Below, piece by piece: positions 9,400-17,312 of a stretch of 41,474 bases of DNA (within the stretch, counting starts at the first letter, position 1; every line of letters begins with the position of its first letter). Origin of the DNA: an uncultured Bacteroidota bacterium (GTDB lineage: Bacteria > Bacteroidota > Bacteroidia > Bacteroidales > 4484-276); the NCBI GenBank assembly GCA_903944895.1, contig CAJATL010000013.1, positions 1 to 41,474 on the forward strand. Reading direction: 5' to 3'. The notes under the pieces were generated by a model. It made no database searches. It saw only the letters and a list, made by a program, of their open reading frames with translations, and was not told the DNA's origin. The position numbers and the translations under genes are program-made.

Positions 9400-10290
9400 T
9401 TGAAGAAAATAATCACTAAGACACAGAGGGCACTGAGAAGGCACTAAGGAGGAAGAATGGAAGGATGGGGATATTGGAAGAAATGGTTTAAAAATATTAA
9501 GTAAAATAAATTCTACTAACCGGGGAAAAATATTCAATCCTCCTGAAACCCTTGATTTCTTTAACCTCTAAGAGGTATTCTTAAATCGGGGGTTTACATT
9601 TTTCTACAATACTTTATCGCCTACGGCGAATTCCGCGTAGCGGATAAAGTATTGTAGAATAATGAGATGTGATAGTCTTAAAAATTCCCCGTAGGGGATA
9701 AACAATTTAGTCGGTCACCAGTGTAAAATGAAATTACAAGCTTTAAAATGTGCAATTTTTTGGTCGTGAATGGGTGTAATAAAATTGATGCTTGCTGTTG
9801 TGTTTTTTGACCGGAAAATGGACAAAAAAGAGGCTGTTTTTTTTCATTTATCTTTCGCTCATCCTATACTCATCCTATACTCAAGATTCGCTGTTCATTC
9901 GCTCAAGATTTTAAGGTGGTTTATTGGTGGTTTTGGTGAGAAATTGGCACTATTTTTTGATGGCAATTGTGCAATTTTGGGGAGGAAGGGAAGAAGGGAA
10001 AAATGGTGTCTTTTAATATTTGATTTACTTTCTTTTGTCTTGACACAAAAGAAAGTAACAAAGAAAAAGTCAAGACTTCATAAAAATTTCCTGTTTTCTA
10101 CGGGTCGGCATAGCCACGCGATACAAGCCGCGCCACCACACTGGCCAACGTTGGCTTCTGTATCGCTTTAAGAGGCCCTTTCGATAAGCCTTCCCTCGAA
10201 AACAATGGAAATTTTTATAAGGTCATCTGGTGGCGGGAGAAATAATCATAGTAATGGCAATCTGGTGGTGTGGTGGTTTTGGTGCAGCCA
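9400..10290. other. Gene-free stretch with dispersed Bacteroidota intergenic motifs
   Basis: No convincing gene. It contains a 'CACTAAGACACAGAGGGCACTGAG' type motif near 9413-9440 and a long perfect hairpin at 9602-9659 (listed separately). The palindrome-bearing motif CTTTTGTCTTGACACAAAAG (about 10033-10052) is followed by AAAGTAACAAAGAAAAAG. A further hairpin has arms GCGATACA (10118-10125) and TGTATCGC (10159-10166) and an inner palindrome GCCAACGTTGGC (10144-10155). The open frame at 9770-10171 (plus) translates across these motifs and looks spurious. Confidence 0.65.
9602..9659. repeat. 58-bp hairpin with perfect 17-bp arms
   Basis: Arms TTCTACAATACTTTATC (9602-9618) and GATAAAGTATTGTAGAA (9643-9659) are exact reverse complements. 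The inside is also largely self-complementary (CGCCTACG against CGTAGCG). No gene end is adjacent, so it is more likely a small palindromic mobile or REP-type element than a terminator. Confidence 0.8.
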
Positions 10291-10461
10291 ATATTACGGT
10301 GCGCTGCACCTTTGAAATCAACTTGCTTAGACTTCTCTATCAATATTACGGTGCGCTGCACCTGTAATTTGTTGTATCATAAAACCGCAAAGCAAGCCAC
10401 AGCGTGGCGAAATATTGATAGCACAAAATCATAGTAGTCGTTTTTTAAGGTGCAGCGCACC
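10289..10461. repeat. Composite palindromic element, copy I
   Basis: The copy contains GGTGCGCTGCACC at 10298-10310 and 10350-10362 and its inverse GGTGCAGCGCACC at 10449-10461. Within it, arms CTATCAATATT (10337-10347) and AATATTGATAG (10410-10420) pair perfectly and enclose two small hairpins, GGTGC..GCACC (10350-10362) and GCCAC..GTGGC (10395-10407). That gives a potential three-way junction. A second copy with the same interior but different arms lies at 11462-11633. Confidence 0.85.
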
Positions 10462-10558
10462 GGAATATGAAATTGGATTGTTGGGAATTGGATTTTACTG
10501 GTGATAATAATGTTTCGCTGCGATGCAGCTTTTAAGAGGAGTGCTGGCTTATTTGCTA

Positions 10559-11214
10559 ATCGGGTAGGAAGCGGCTTGCGCCGCTGTCCCCCCACACCAC
10601 CGGGCATACGTGCTCCGTACCACGGCGGTTTCTATTAACAAACTTTCTTGCTCTGGTAGCGAAGATACTACAGCTCCTGTTTCGATGATGTTGCCAGTTC
10701 CGCCAGCTTCCATCTTCGGCAGGTTTGCCCTTCTTTTTTTGCTGTTTGAGCATCTTTACGCTCCAATCTTGAACATAAAGCTGTTAATAAATTCAGGCCT
10801 TCGATGTTTTGTGAGGCCTCCAACTATCTATGTTGGCTCGTGTCCGCACCTACTATGCCCTCTGCTGACTTCTTTGCGTTTTCGCTTCCCGGTTACCCGC
10901 TCGGCTATCCCTGTTCGGGAGTTGCGCAAAGACCTCCCGGGGTAAGCTGTTACTCTTTCCGATTGACAAGCCGGATTTACTTCTCTTTCCTCCGAATGAC
11001 TTTTGGGCTTCCTGATTCATGGCTCAGTTACCCGGAAAGACAAGCCTTGTATCCGATTTCTGTTCGTCTCATCAATCTTTTGCCTACGGCTGCCTTCAGA
11101 TTCCAGGTCACCCTGGACACCCTTGCTTTCGGCTATAAGATTCCGGTCATTACGGCTCTTTTAGGACTTGGAGTCGCCCCCGCACCTCTTAGATTAACAG
11201 CATGCCCGGCACAC
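10559..11214 (-). mobile_element. ORF-less group II intron (or intron remnant)
   Basis: Read on the minus strand, the 5' end is GTGTGCCGGGCATG at 11214, matching the GUGYG start of group II introns. The following roughly 400 bases contain phrases typical of bacterial group II domain I-III RNA ('AAAGCAAGGGTGTCCAGGG', 'GAATCTGAAGGCAGCCGTAG', 'GAAGTCAGCAGAGGGCATAG'). A 34-nt domain V hairpin follows (10596-10629 region) with ACCGCCG pairing to CGGTGGT across TACG/CGTA, and a CGC triad. Domain VI (GCGGC GCAA GCCGC) and the 3' end CCTACCCGAT at 10559 complete it. There is no room for a reverse transcriptase between domain III and domain V, and no maturase gene elsewhere in the window, so it could only move or splice in trans. 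Open frames on either strand here are products of the structured RNA. The exact 3' end is uncertain by a few bases. Confidence 0.8.
10596..10629 (-). ncRNA. Group II intron domain V hairpin
   Basis: A 34-nt stem-loop on the minus strand: ACCGCCG at the 5' side, CGGTGGT at the 3' side, an inner TACG/CGTA stem and a GAGCA loop. The length and the CGC triad in the 5' strand fit the catalytic domain V. It is followed by GTGTGGGGGGACAG and a domain VI-like hairpin (GCGGC GCAA GCCGC), the order seen at intron 3' ends. Confidence 0.78.
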
Positions 11215-11224
11215 CAAACATTAC

Positions 11225-11283
11225 GGTGCGCTGCACCTTTTGTTCGATGTTTTATTAATCCACAAGGCAAGCCACAGCATGGC
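11225..11283. repeat. Decayed third copy of the composite element, beside the intron 5' end
   Basis: GGTGCGCTGCACC (11225-11237) and GCCACAGCATGGC (11271-11283) match the two inner hairpins of the other copies, but the second has lost one base pair and no outer stem can be drawn. On the minus strand the group II intron begins 10 bases after the GGTGCAGCGCACC hairpin. Confidence 0.65.
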
Positions 11284-11300
11284 ATTTCACAGTTTAAACT

Positions 11301-11421
11301 TTTAAACGCTGACAGGACCTGCGGACGCTGTCAGGTTTTCCCTGATTGGATAAAACCAATTTTTTTATCTCTTTCTGCGACATTTAAACGCTGACAGGAC
11401 CTGCGGACACTGTCAGGTTTT
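11301..11421. repeat. Two direct copies of a CTGACAGG...CTGTCAGG hairpin
   Basis: TTTAAACGCTGACAGGACC... through ...CTGTCAGGTTTT occurs at 11301-11338 and again at 11383-11421, the second with one base changed in the distal part. Each copy folds as CTGACAG / CTGTCAG with an internal ACCTGCGGAC loop. They lie in the gene-free zone next to the intron. Confidence 0.75.
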
Positions 11422-11461
11422 ATAGTAATTGAATGAAGCTAATTTTTTGATGCTTTACCTC

Positions 11462-11633
11462 CATAATGTCGGTGCGCTGCACCTTTGAAATTATCTTGCA
11501 TCTGGTTTTCTACCATAATGCCGGTGCGATGCACCTGTAATGCGTTTCATAATGAAAAAGCAAGACAAGCCACAGCGTGGCGAAATTATGGTAGAAAAAG
11601 CGGACAGACCGGAATTTGGAGGTGCAGCGCACC
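11462..11633. repeat. Composite palindromic element, copy II
   Basis: It has the same organisation as 10289-10461: GGTGCGCTGCACC at 11471-11483, the variant GGTGCGATGCACC at 11523-11535, and the inverse GGTGCAGCGCACC at 11621-11633. Outer arms TTTTCTACCATAAT (11506-11519) and ATTATGGTAGAAAA (11585-11598) pair perfectly over 14 bp, yet differ from the arms of copy I. The inner hairpin GCCACAGCGTGGC (11569-11581) is identical. Confidence 0.85.
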
Positions 11634-11639
11634 GAAATT

Positions 11640-12375
11640 AAAATGGGAATGCTGGTGAATGGGTTTGCAAATGGTCATAGTTTGTGGTGGTTGAAAAAGT
11701 CCGAAGGACTGTAATTTGAATAACCGCCGGTGTAACCGGTGGTAGTGATGGTAAGGGATGTTGACAGCCCTGAAAGGGTTGAATATGTGTTTTTATAGCC
11801 TAAACTGTTCGATCCGCCAATTTATGACCCGCTCAAAAATGCCACCGATGCCGGGTTGGAAAACAGATGAAATTAATTGGAAGTTACCAATTTTAGTTTT
11901 GTTGAATTGCAAATTCAATGGTGTTCAAAGCGGCATTGCAAATGCCTCTTATCCGTGAAATAGCATCAGTTTGGGGGATAGTAGGAGCGGATTATCTAAG
12001 AAATCCGTACCTCCTTTTTTTTTGGTACGTTTGCGCAACGATTTACATTAAAAGTTGCTTTGAAAGCATGATCTCGTGGTATAGTTTTTTGAATACTGAG
12101 AAACAGATTTTTGGGCTTAAAAGTATTTTGAATGGAAATGTATCAACACATAAAATATAAGATATGACACTTATTGCATCGTTCACCACAAAATACAGAA
12201 TAATACAGGCAAGAGATTCAAGCCTTTCCTATCGTGAAGGTAATACAGGTTTTGGCTAAAAAGTATTTCCAATTCCTTATTCGAATGCTTCAAAAGATTA
12301 TTCATATGTATTTTTGTTATGAATTAGGATTCTACGGAATCCAACAGATTAATTGAACTAAAAAATTAGGAAATT
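11640..12375. other. Gene-free spacer with small hairpins and a possible promoter
   Basis: Short inverted repeats AGTCCGAAGGACT (about 11699-11711), ACCGCCGGTGTAACCGGTGGT (about 11723-11743) and CCCTGAAAGGG (about 11769-11779) are typical Bacteroidota intergenic palindromes. Small open frames at 11758-11958 and 11918-12160 show no recognisable domain and are probably chance. TATTTTTG at 12309-12316 fits the -7 consensus for the gene starting at 12376, but the -33 box is poor. Confidence 0.55.
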
Positions 12376-13278
12376 ATGAATTTGATTGGAATTTTAAAAT
12401 ATTTTTTATTTACCGATCTGACGGCAAAGGTCATTGTACCATTTTTAAGTGCTTTTATTGGTTTCCTTGGAGCATTAGCAATCTATGTACTTAGAAATAA
12501 ACATGTACGAAAATCTGAGGAAAGAAAATGCCAACAATTACATTGGGAAAAATTAAAATATTTTTCTGCGCTCCTTTCTGTAATAGTTCAATCTACAAGG
12601 CTTCAAATTGATGAACAGGAAAAGTACATCAAACTATTGGCAGAAAAGCCGTTTGATTTTCACTACTTCAACATCGTGGTTAATGAAAGCTTAAAAAGAG
12701 TATCAGAGCGAACAGATCAAAGTGAGATTTATCATGCAAATTCAGTTTTGCTTGCAAGAGGTAGAGAGGACACACCCATCCTAAAGTGTTTAAGGAGTAT
12801 TGATTTCCTTCACCAGATTTCATATCAAATTAAAGATTATCATCAAAAGAATGCTGCACAAATTGAAATGCTCGAAAAAGAATATCGAGAACTATCTGAA
12901 ACTATTTTGGATAAAACGTCAACCGAAATTCATATTCCAAGATATCAAGGTGGGCTAAAAAATACAGGTTTTGACAAATTTATAAAGAAACTGACGGATA
13001 ATTATTATTCGCAAGTTTTAGGAAAAGAAACAATTGAATTACGGCAAGAGCATTTTATAGAACCATTCATTTCTAAATACCCTGCATACAAAGATGAGTT
13101 ACTTATGAAAGAGGTCGTTGTGGACTTAAAAAATTGTAGACATTTGTACAATGAAATCATTCAATCAGTTGAATTCATTGCAAATACACTCTCAGAGTTC
13201 AAAACAAGACAGAAAGAATCACTAAACAATATTGATAAATATCTTAAAGTATTAAAGGAAAATGGGTTCGGCGCTTAA
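12376..13278 (+). CDS. Membrane-anchored helical protein of unknown function
   Basis: A 300-residue protein that I do not recognise. Residues about 8-40 are hydrophobic ('KVIVPFLSAFIGFLGALAIYVL'), followed by basic residues (RNKHVRKSEERK), so it is probably a single N-terminal anchor with the bulk in the cytoplasm. The rest is predominantly helical and charged, with coiled-coil-like stretches at about 165-185 ('AAQIEMLEKEYRELSETIL') and 245-295 ('SEFKTRQKESLNNIDKYLKVL'). It lies 70 bp upstream of the nuclease-like gene on the same strand, and both are visibly AT-richer than the flanking carbohydrate genes, so the pair may have been acquired together. An anchor-plus-effector pairing is conceivable but is inference only. 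Confidence 0.75.
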   Translation: MNLIGILKYFLFTDLTAKVIVPFLSAFIGFLGALAIYVLRNKHVRKSEERKCQQLHWEKLKYFSALLSVIVQSTRLQIDEQEKYIKLLAEKPFDFHYFNIVVNESLKRVSERTDQSEIYHANSVLLARGREDTPILKCLRSIDFLHQISYQIKDYHQKNAAQIEMLEKEYRELSETILDKTSTEIHIPRYQGGLKNTGFDKFIKKLTDNYYSQVLGKETIELRQEHFIEPFISKYPAYKDELLMKEVVVDLKNCRHLYNEIIQSVEFIANTLSEFKTRQKESLNNIDKYLKVLKENGFGA

Positions 13279-13348
13279 TAGCGTAATGATTGTATGCAAC
13301 AATTTAAAAAGGCTGCACTTTGAAATTTCAATTATCTAAACAAAGCAA

Positions 13349-14722
13349 ATGACCGAAAAAGACATCCAAAAATACATTTGGGATCATAAGAATGATTGGA
13401 AAAGCTTGCTGGTTAATGCCCGTTTCCCAACGAATGAAAAATCCGATAATCCTACGCACTTAACCCCAGCCGAGGCAATGTTTAATCTGGTAGTAGAAAA
13501 AACCAGGATTCTTTACAACTCGCTTGAATATTTGGAATTTTTTGGTTGTGAGGTTCCGCTAAGGAAAAAGGGAAAATCTACAATAAGAGCCGATTTTTTG
13601 GGGATTATGGGCGGTGGAAATGGCATAGCTATTATTGAACTTAAAAAAGGAAAAAAAACCGAAAGGCAATCATTTACCGAGCTCCTGGCATATAGTGGTC
13701 ATTTACGGACTGTATTTGCCCCAATGGGCAAAATGGATATTGTGTATGTTATAATTGCTCCAATGAAGGAACGTATTGTGAGGGAGGCAATTGTAAATTG
13801 TCTTCTCTATGAAAATATGAGGACTATTGCGTTGGTACCGGAATTTGAAAATGATGATGTGAGTACTTTAAAATTGAATCCATGGATTCCTTCATTCAAA
13901 GAAATCGAGCAACTTACTAACAGTTGCTTTTCCGAAAGAAACTTTGATGTTTTTAAAATAACGTGGGAAGCTTTAGAGGGAGAATGGAGTCCGGAAAAAG
14001 GAGTAAAAAATCCCGATGAGCACATGATTGACAGAATGAATGAGGTTTCAGCTATTGCTGCGCAAGTAATGGAAGCAAAAGGAATTAACGGATTTGTGTT
14101 TTCAACACAAAGTTTTTCCGAAACAAGGGAATTGTTACCATTGGCAAATGGTTTGGTTTTATGCGGTTTAAATCCCTATAAAGCAACAAAAAACCGCTTT
14201 CTTAAAACGGAACGGAACCTTTCGGTCAAAGAAGCTGATAATATCGACATTGTAGAGGTAAACCTGCTTGATATCATTCCTGAACTTGAAAAAAGCGCAA
14301 AAAATGAAAATATTGAAACTAATTTTCTCGGTTTTTTATCATTAGCATGGGACAACGAAATGACAGGTATTGGATTTGACATTGTCCAGACACTTACAAA
14401 AAGCCTAGATCAAGAGAGTATTATTACTGATTATGGGGGCTTTAACTGGGACGATTATCAATCAAAATTCCTTGAGGATATTTACTGTCACAATTTTAAA
14501 ATGAGGCTAACAGGTTTGTTAAGAAAATTGTTTTTTGAATACGCAAAATTAGACTACGATTACATCCGTGAATATGGGCATGAAGAACACTTTCAATATG
14601 CAGATGGTGATATTCCAAACTTTCTTGTTGATATATCAAACAGCCAATTCTTTGTAAGAAATTTTATCAGAAGGCTTTTTAATCCCTATTATGAATTTGA
14701 AGATGATTTTGATTTGAGCTAA
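13349..14722 (+). CDS. PD-(D/E)XK nuclease-like protein
   Basis: A 457-residue protein. The N-terminal 125 residues hold a PD-(D/E)XK core: 'IRADFLG' (Asp82), 'GIAIIELKKGK' (Glu97-x-Lys99), then a helix with 'ERQSFTELLAYSGHLR' (Gln107, Tyr115), the spacing and the trailing Q..Y helix seen in nucleases of this fold. Residues 126-457 are unlike anything I can name. They include the beta-alpha pieces 'INGFVFSTQSFSETRELLPLANGLVLCGL' and an acidic C-terminus ('EFEDDFDLS'). It probably cuts DNA or RNA, or binds it if inactive; the substrate is unknown. It follows the anchored protein by 70 bp and ends 75 bp from the convergent FSMP operon, which makes a defence or conflict role worth testing. Confidence 0.75.
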   Translation: MTEKDIQKYIWDHKNDWKSLLVNARFPTNEKSDNPTHLTPAEAMFNLVVEKTRILYNSLEYLEFFGCEVPLRKKGKSTIRADFLGIMGGGNGIAIIELKKGKKTERQSFTELLAYSGHLRTVFAPMGKMDIVYVIIAPMKERIVREAIVNCLLYENMRTIALVPEFENDDVSTLKLNPWIPSFKEIEQLTNSCFSERNFDVFKITWEALEGEWSPEKGVKNPDEHMIDRMNEVSAIAAQVMEAKGINGFVFSTQSFSETRELLPLANGLVLCGLNPYKATKNRFLKTERNLSVKEADNIDIVEVNLLDIIPELEKSAKNENIETNFLGFLSLAWDNEMTGIGFDIVQTLTKSLDQESIITDYGGFNWDDYQSKFLEDIYCHNFKMRLTGLLRKLFFEYAKLDYDYIREYGHEEHFQYADGDIPNFLVDISNSQFFVRNFIRRLFNPYYEFEDDFDLS

Positions 14723-14797
14723 CATATTTCCGTGATTTGCAAGTTTTTAGAAAATAAATGTAAACCTTAAATGACGAACTTAAATACCAAACTAATG

Positions 14798-17251
14798 TTA
14801 TTCAAAAGCCTTTATTTCTTCAAACAAAGATTTTACACAACGAACCGAAAATCCAAAACCTTTATCGATGTTAGAACGGTTTATGAAAGCGTTGTCATGG
14901 TAAAGTCTCCTTGTCCAGGCGTTTGGTGAGGATGACTCAGTGGAACTCCAAAAGTCGGCATAGGTGCCAATGTCTCCGAATGAGCCAAAAGTACTACGCC
15001 AACCTCCTGGAAAAGCTGAGAATTTAAATTCATTATTTCCGCTTTCACTAGGATCCCATCTGGTTAGGCTTTTCATTTTTTTTCCTGCAATTTCATCGCC
15101 CCCTAAAAAACGAACTAATTCAACCCATTCATAATCTGATGGTACATGCCACCCCTCCGGTGCCAGCCCACGTGGATCATTTACAGCATGCCAGTTGTAC
15201 AATTTACAGTAAATCATTCCATTTTCAGGATCATTGTTGTGATTGCACCAGGCCGGCTTACCTTCTTCACCTGCTCTATTCCACTCCTCATTTGTTTTAA
15301 CTTCCGGAATTTGTTCGCCATTGCGGAAATGGCTAACATCCAAGTTTCTTTTCATCCATACTTGACTACCAATAGTAATACATTGCATTTCAACATTAGG
15401 AGTAACTACTACACTACTATTATTAATGATCTCTGTTCTGTGATCTTCATCCTCTCTAAGCGTTCTTGAAAATCCAAATCTTTGAAACTGAGGATTGCCA
15501 TTAAAAAGAACCAATTCCCCAGTCTTTAGATTAATTACCTTCTGTTGATCATTTTTCATTTCCAAGTAAGCATCAACTGCTTGATTTCTATTATCTTCTG
15601 TAAAACTGGAAGATTTTATCAAATTTGCTCCGATAATAGCGATTTGATTAATTGGTGCTGTTTTAAGTTCGTCAAATAAAATAATCTCTTGATTTTCTAG
15701 AATTACCTTATCACTTAGATCCTTGCAAATACAAGCATTTGGATATTTTTTAATAACTTCTTCAACTCTTGCAACAGTTACTCCTAGAGGTACGTCAACC
15801 CAAACCATTCTTTCTTCTACAACCGATTTATGTTCTTTTAAATTATTTTCCTCATTGCCATTTGTTAAATGATTTGTGGGATTAAAGTTTAAATAAGATT
15901 CATAGATTACCTGTTTCAATTTAGCAGTTAAAATTTTAGGATTAAAAGGATGTTGGTCAACTTTTTCTACGGTTACTTCTGAGCGTAAGATTTTGATATA
16001 CCTCAAACAAGGCACACTAAAACCAAGCTCCTTTTTCTCGATGGCCCAGGATATATTGGCATCCCTGCCATGCAGGCTTCGTGTTCGGGAACCCCAAGAA
16101 GGCTTATCGGTAGAATAACACCAGCTACCAACAAAGCCAATTTGGTTGAAACTACCATCGTCGTGACGGTAGCCGCCCGGAAGGGCAGAGAATTCTGCTT
16201 CATCTGTACCATTTCCTGAATATTTCCACCCAGTTTTGCTTTTCAATTTTTCTCCTGCAATTTCCTTACCTCCCAAAAAATCTATTAATTCAGTCCACTC
16301 ATCATCACTGGGTAAATGCCATCCAACCGGCGCTATTCCTCTTGAGTCATTTACGGCAAACCAGTTGTAAAGCTTACCGTAAATCTTACCATTTTCAGGA
16401 TTATTATCGTAATAACACCAGGCAGGTTTTCCTTCTTCACCAGCCTTTTTCCATTCCTCATCTGTTTTGGCTTCGGGTATCAGATCACCATTGCAAAAAT
16501 GGATGACATTCAGGTTTCTTTTCATCCAAACCTGGTTACCGATTTTTACACTTTCATACGGCTTGTGATGCCAATCAGTTGCACAAATAATGGTTTTGTG
16601 ATTTTTTTGTGACTTGCCAATAGCTAATGACGGATAAAAGTTCAATATTCTAATCTTTTTAACAAGAAGTTCAGAAACAGTTGATTCAGGTATGTGCAAT
16701 GATTCTGCGAATTGGAATAACAATAGGGCTTCGTCTTTTGTATGTTTACCGTCAGAAAAGGCAAGTTCAATCTGTTGATTTAGGATTTCCATGCTATCAA
16801 CACTTACATGGTTTAGCTTTTCCATAGGAGTTCCTTCAAACCATCCCAAAGCAAACAAGAAACAATCAACCACATAATCGGCATTATGGTTAAAGGCATT
16901 GTTGTTTCTGAAGTTTTCCTTCAGGGCTGTTATTTTCAGGGTTCTTACAGCATAGGTATCGCTTTGCATATCAAGCAGTTTTGATCCAATACCGTCGTCC
17001 ACCGCCTGACGGAAAATCCTTTGGTGTTTTCGTTCTGCATTGGGCATTAGGTCGGCAATTAATCCCCTAAGCCGAGGTTGGCCAAGCGTATTCCTGCCGA
17101 ATTGCTCTACGATTTCAGATAAAACCTGGTATGGTTCTTTAGGTTTACCAGAAGCTTTTACCTCAAAAATTGGTTCCAAACAAAAAGGGCATTTTGTAAT
17201 CACCACGTTTTTTGGTGGTGTCCATTCGGCGTTACAGGCTTTACATTTCAT
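14798..17251 (-). CDS. Zinc-ribbon/TerB-like protein with two FSMP domains
   Basis: An 817-residue protein with, in order: a zinc ribbon (Cys3, Cys6, Cys21, Cys24); a conserved helical domain (about 38-140, 'LRGLIADLMPNAERKHQRIFRQAV'); a TerB-like helical unit (152-203, 'AFSDGKHTKDEALLLFQFAESL'); a first FSMP domain (about 228-420, from 'YESVKIGNQVWMKRNL' to 'GFSVPCLR'); a linker domain (about 430-610) seen in neither paralogue; and a second FSMP domain (about 620-808, ending 'GFGFSVRCVK'). No signal peptide, so cytoplasmic. FSMP domains adopt a formylglycine-generating-enzyme/C-type-lectin-like fold, and most are non-catalytic binding modules. Last gene of the kinase-vWA-phosphatase operon, 61 bp after its paralogue. 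The first FSMP copy has drifted (VPC replaces VRC), so it is probably the older or relaxed one. Confidence 0.88.
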   Translation of the reverse strand: MKCKACNAEWTPPKNVVITKCPFCLEPIFEVKASGKPKEPYQVLSEIVEQFGRNTLGQPRLRGLIADLMPNAERKHQRIFRQAVDDGIGSKLLDMQSDTYAVRTLKITALKENFRNNNAFNHNADYVVDCFLFALGWFEGTPMEKLNHVSVDSMEILNQQIELAFSDGKHTKDEALLLFQFAESLHIPESTVSELLVKKIRILNFYPSLAIGKSQKNHKTIICATDWHHKPYESVKIGNQVWMKRNLNVIHFCNGDLIPEAKTDEEWKKAGEEGKPAWCYYDNNPENGKIYGKLYNWFAVNDSRGIAPVGWHLPSDDEWTELIDFLGGKEIAGEKLKSKTGWKYSGNGTDEAEFSALPGGYRHDDGSFNQIGFVGSWCYSTDKPSWGSRTRSLHGRDANISWAIEKKELGFSVPCLRYIKILRSEVTVEKVDQHPFNPKILTAKLKQVIYESYLNFNPTNHLTNGNEENNLKEHKSVVEERMVWVDVPLGVTVARVEEVIKKYPNACICKDLSDKVILENQEIILFDELKTAPINQIAIIGANLIKSSSFTEDNRNQAVDAYLEMKNDQQKVINLKTGELVLFNGNPQFQRFGFSRTLREDEDHRTEIINNSSVVVTPNVEMQCITIGSQVWMKRNLDVSHFRNGEQIPEVKTNEEWNRAGEEGKPAWCNHNNDPENGMIYCKLYNWHAVNDPRGLAPEGWHVPSDYEWVELVRFLGGDEIAGKKMKSLTRWDPSESGNNEFKFSAFPGGWRSTFGSFGDIGTYADFWSSTESSSPNAWTRRLYHDNAFINRSNIDKGFGFSVRCVKSLFEEIKAFE

Positions 17252-17312
17252 TCTGTTTTATATTTTAAAACACAATTTTTCAATTTTTACATTAGCTGAT
17301 TAACCTAAAATC

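Noticed and set aside
9770-10171. 133-codon plus-strand open frame
   Set aside because: Its second half translates a dispersed intergenic motif, with no start context and no family similarity.
10556-10753. 65-codon minus-strand open frame ending over the intron 3' end
   Set aside because: It covers domains IV-VI of the intron and shows no reverse transcriptase or maturase motif.
10804-11394. 196-codon plus-strand open frame
   Set aside because: It runs antisense through the group II intron core and neighbouring palindromes; the structured RNA explains the sequence better than a protein.
11758-12160. Two small plus-strand open frames
   Set aside because: No recognisable domain, weak starts and AT-rich spacer composition; probably chance.
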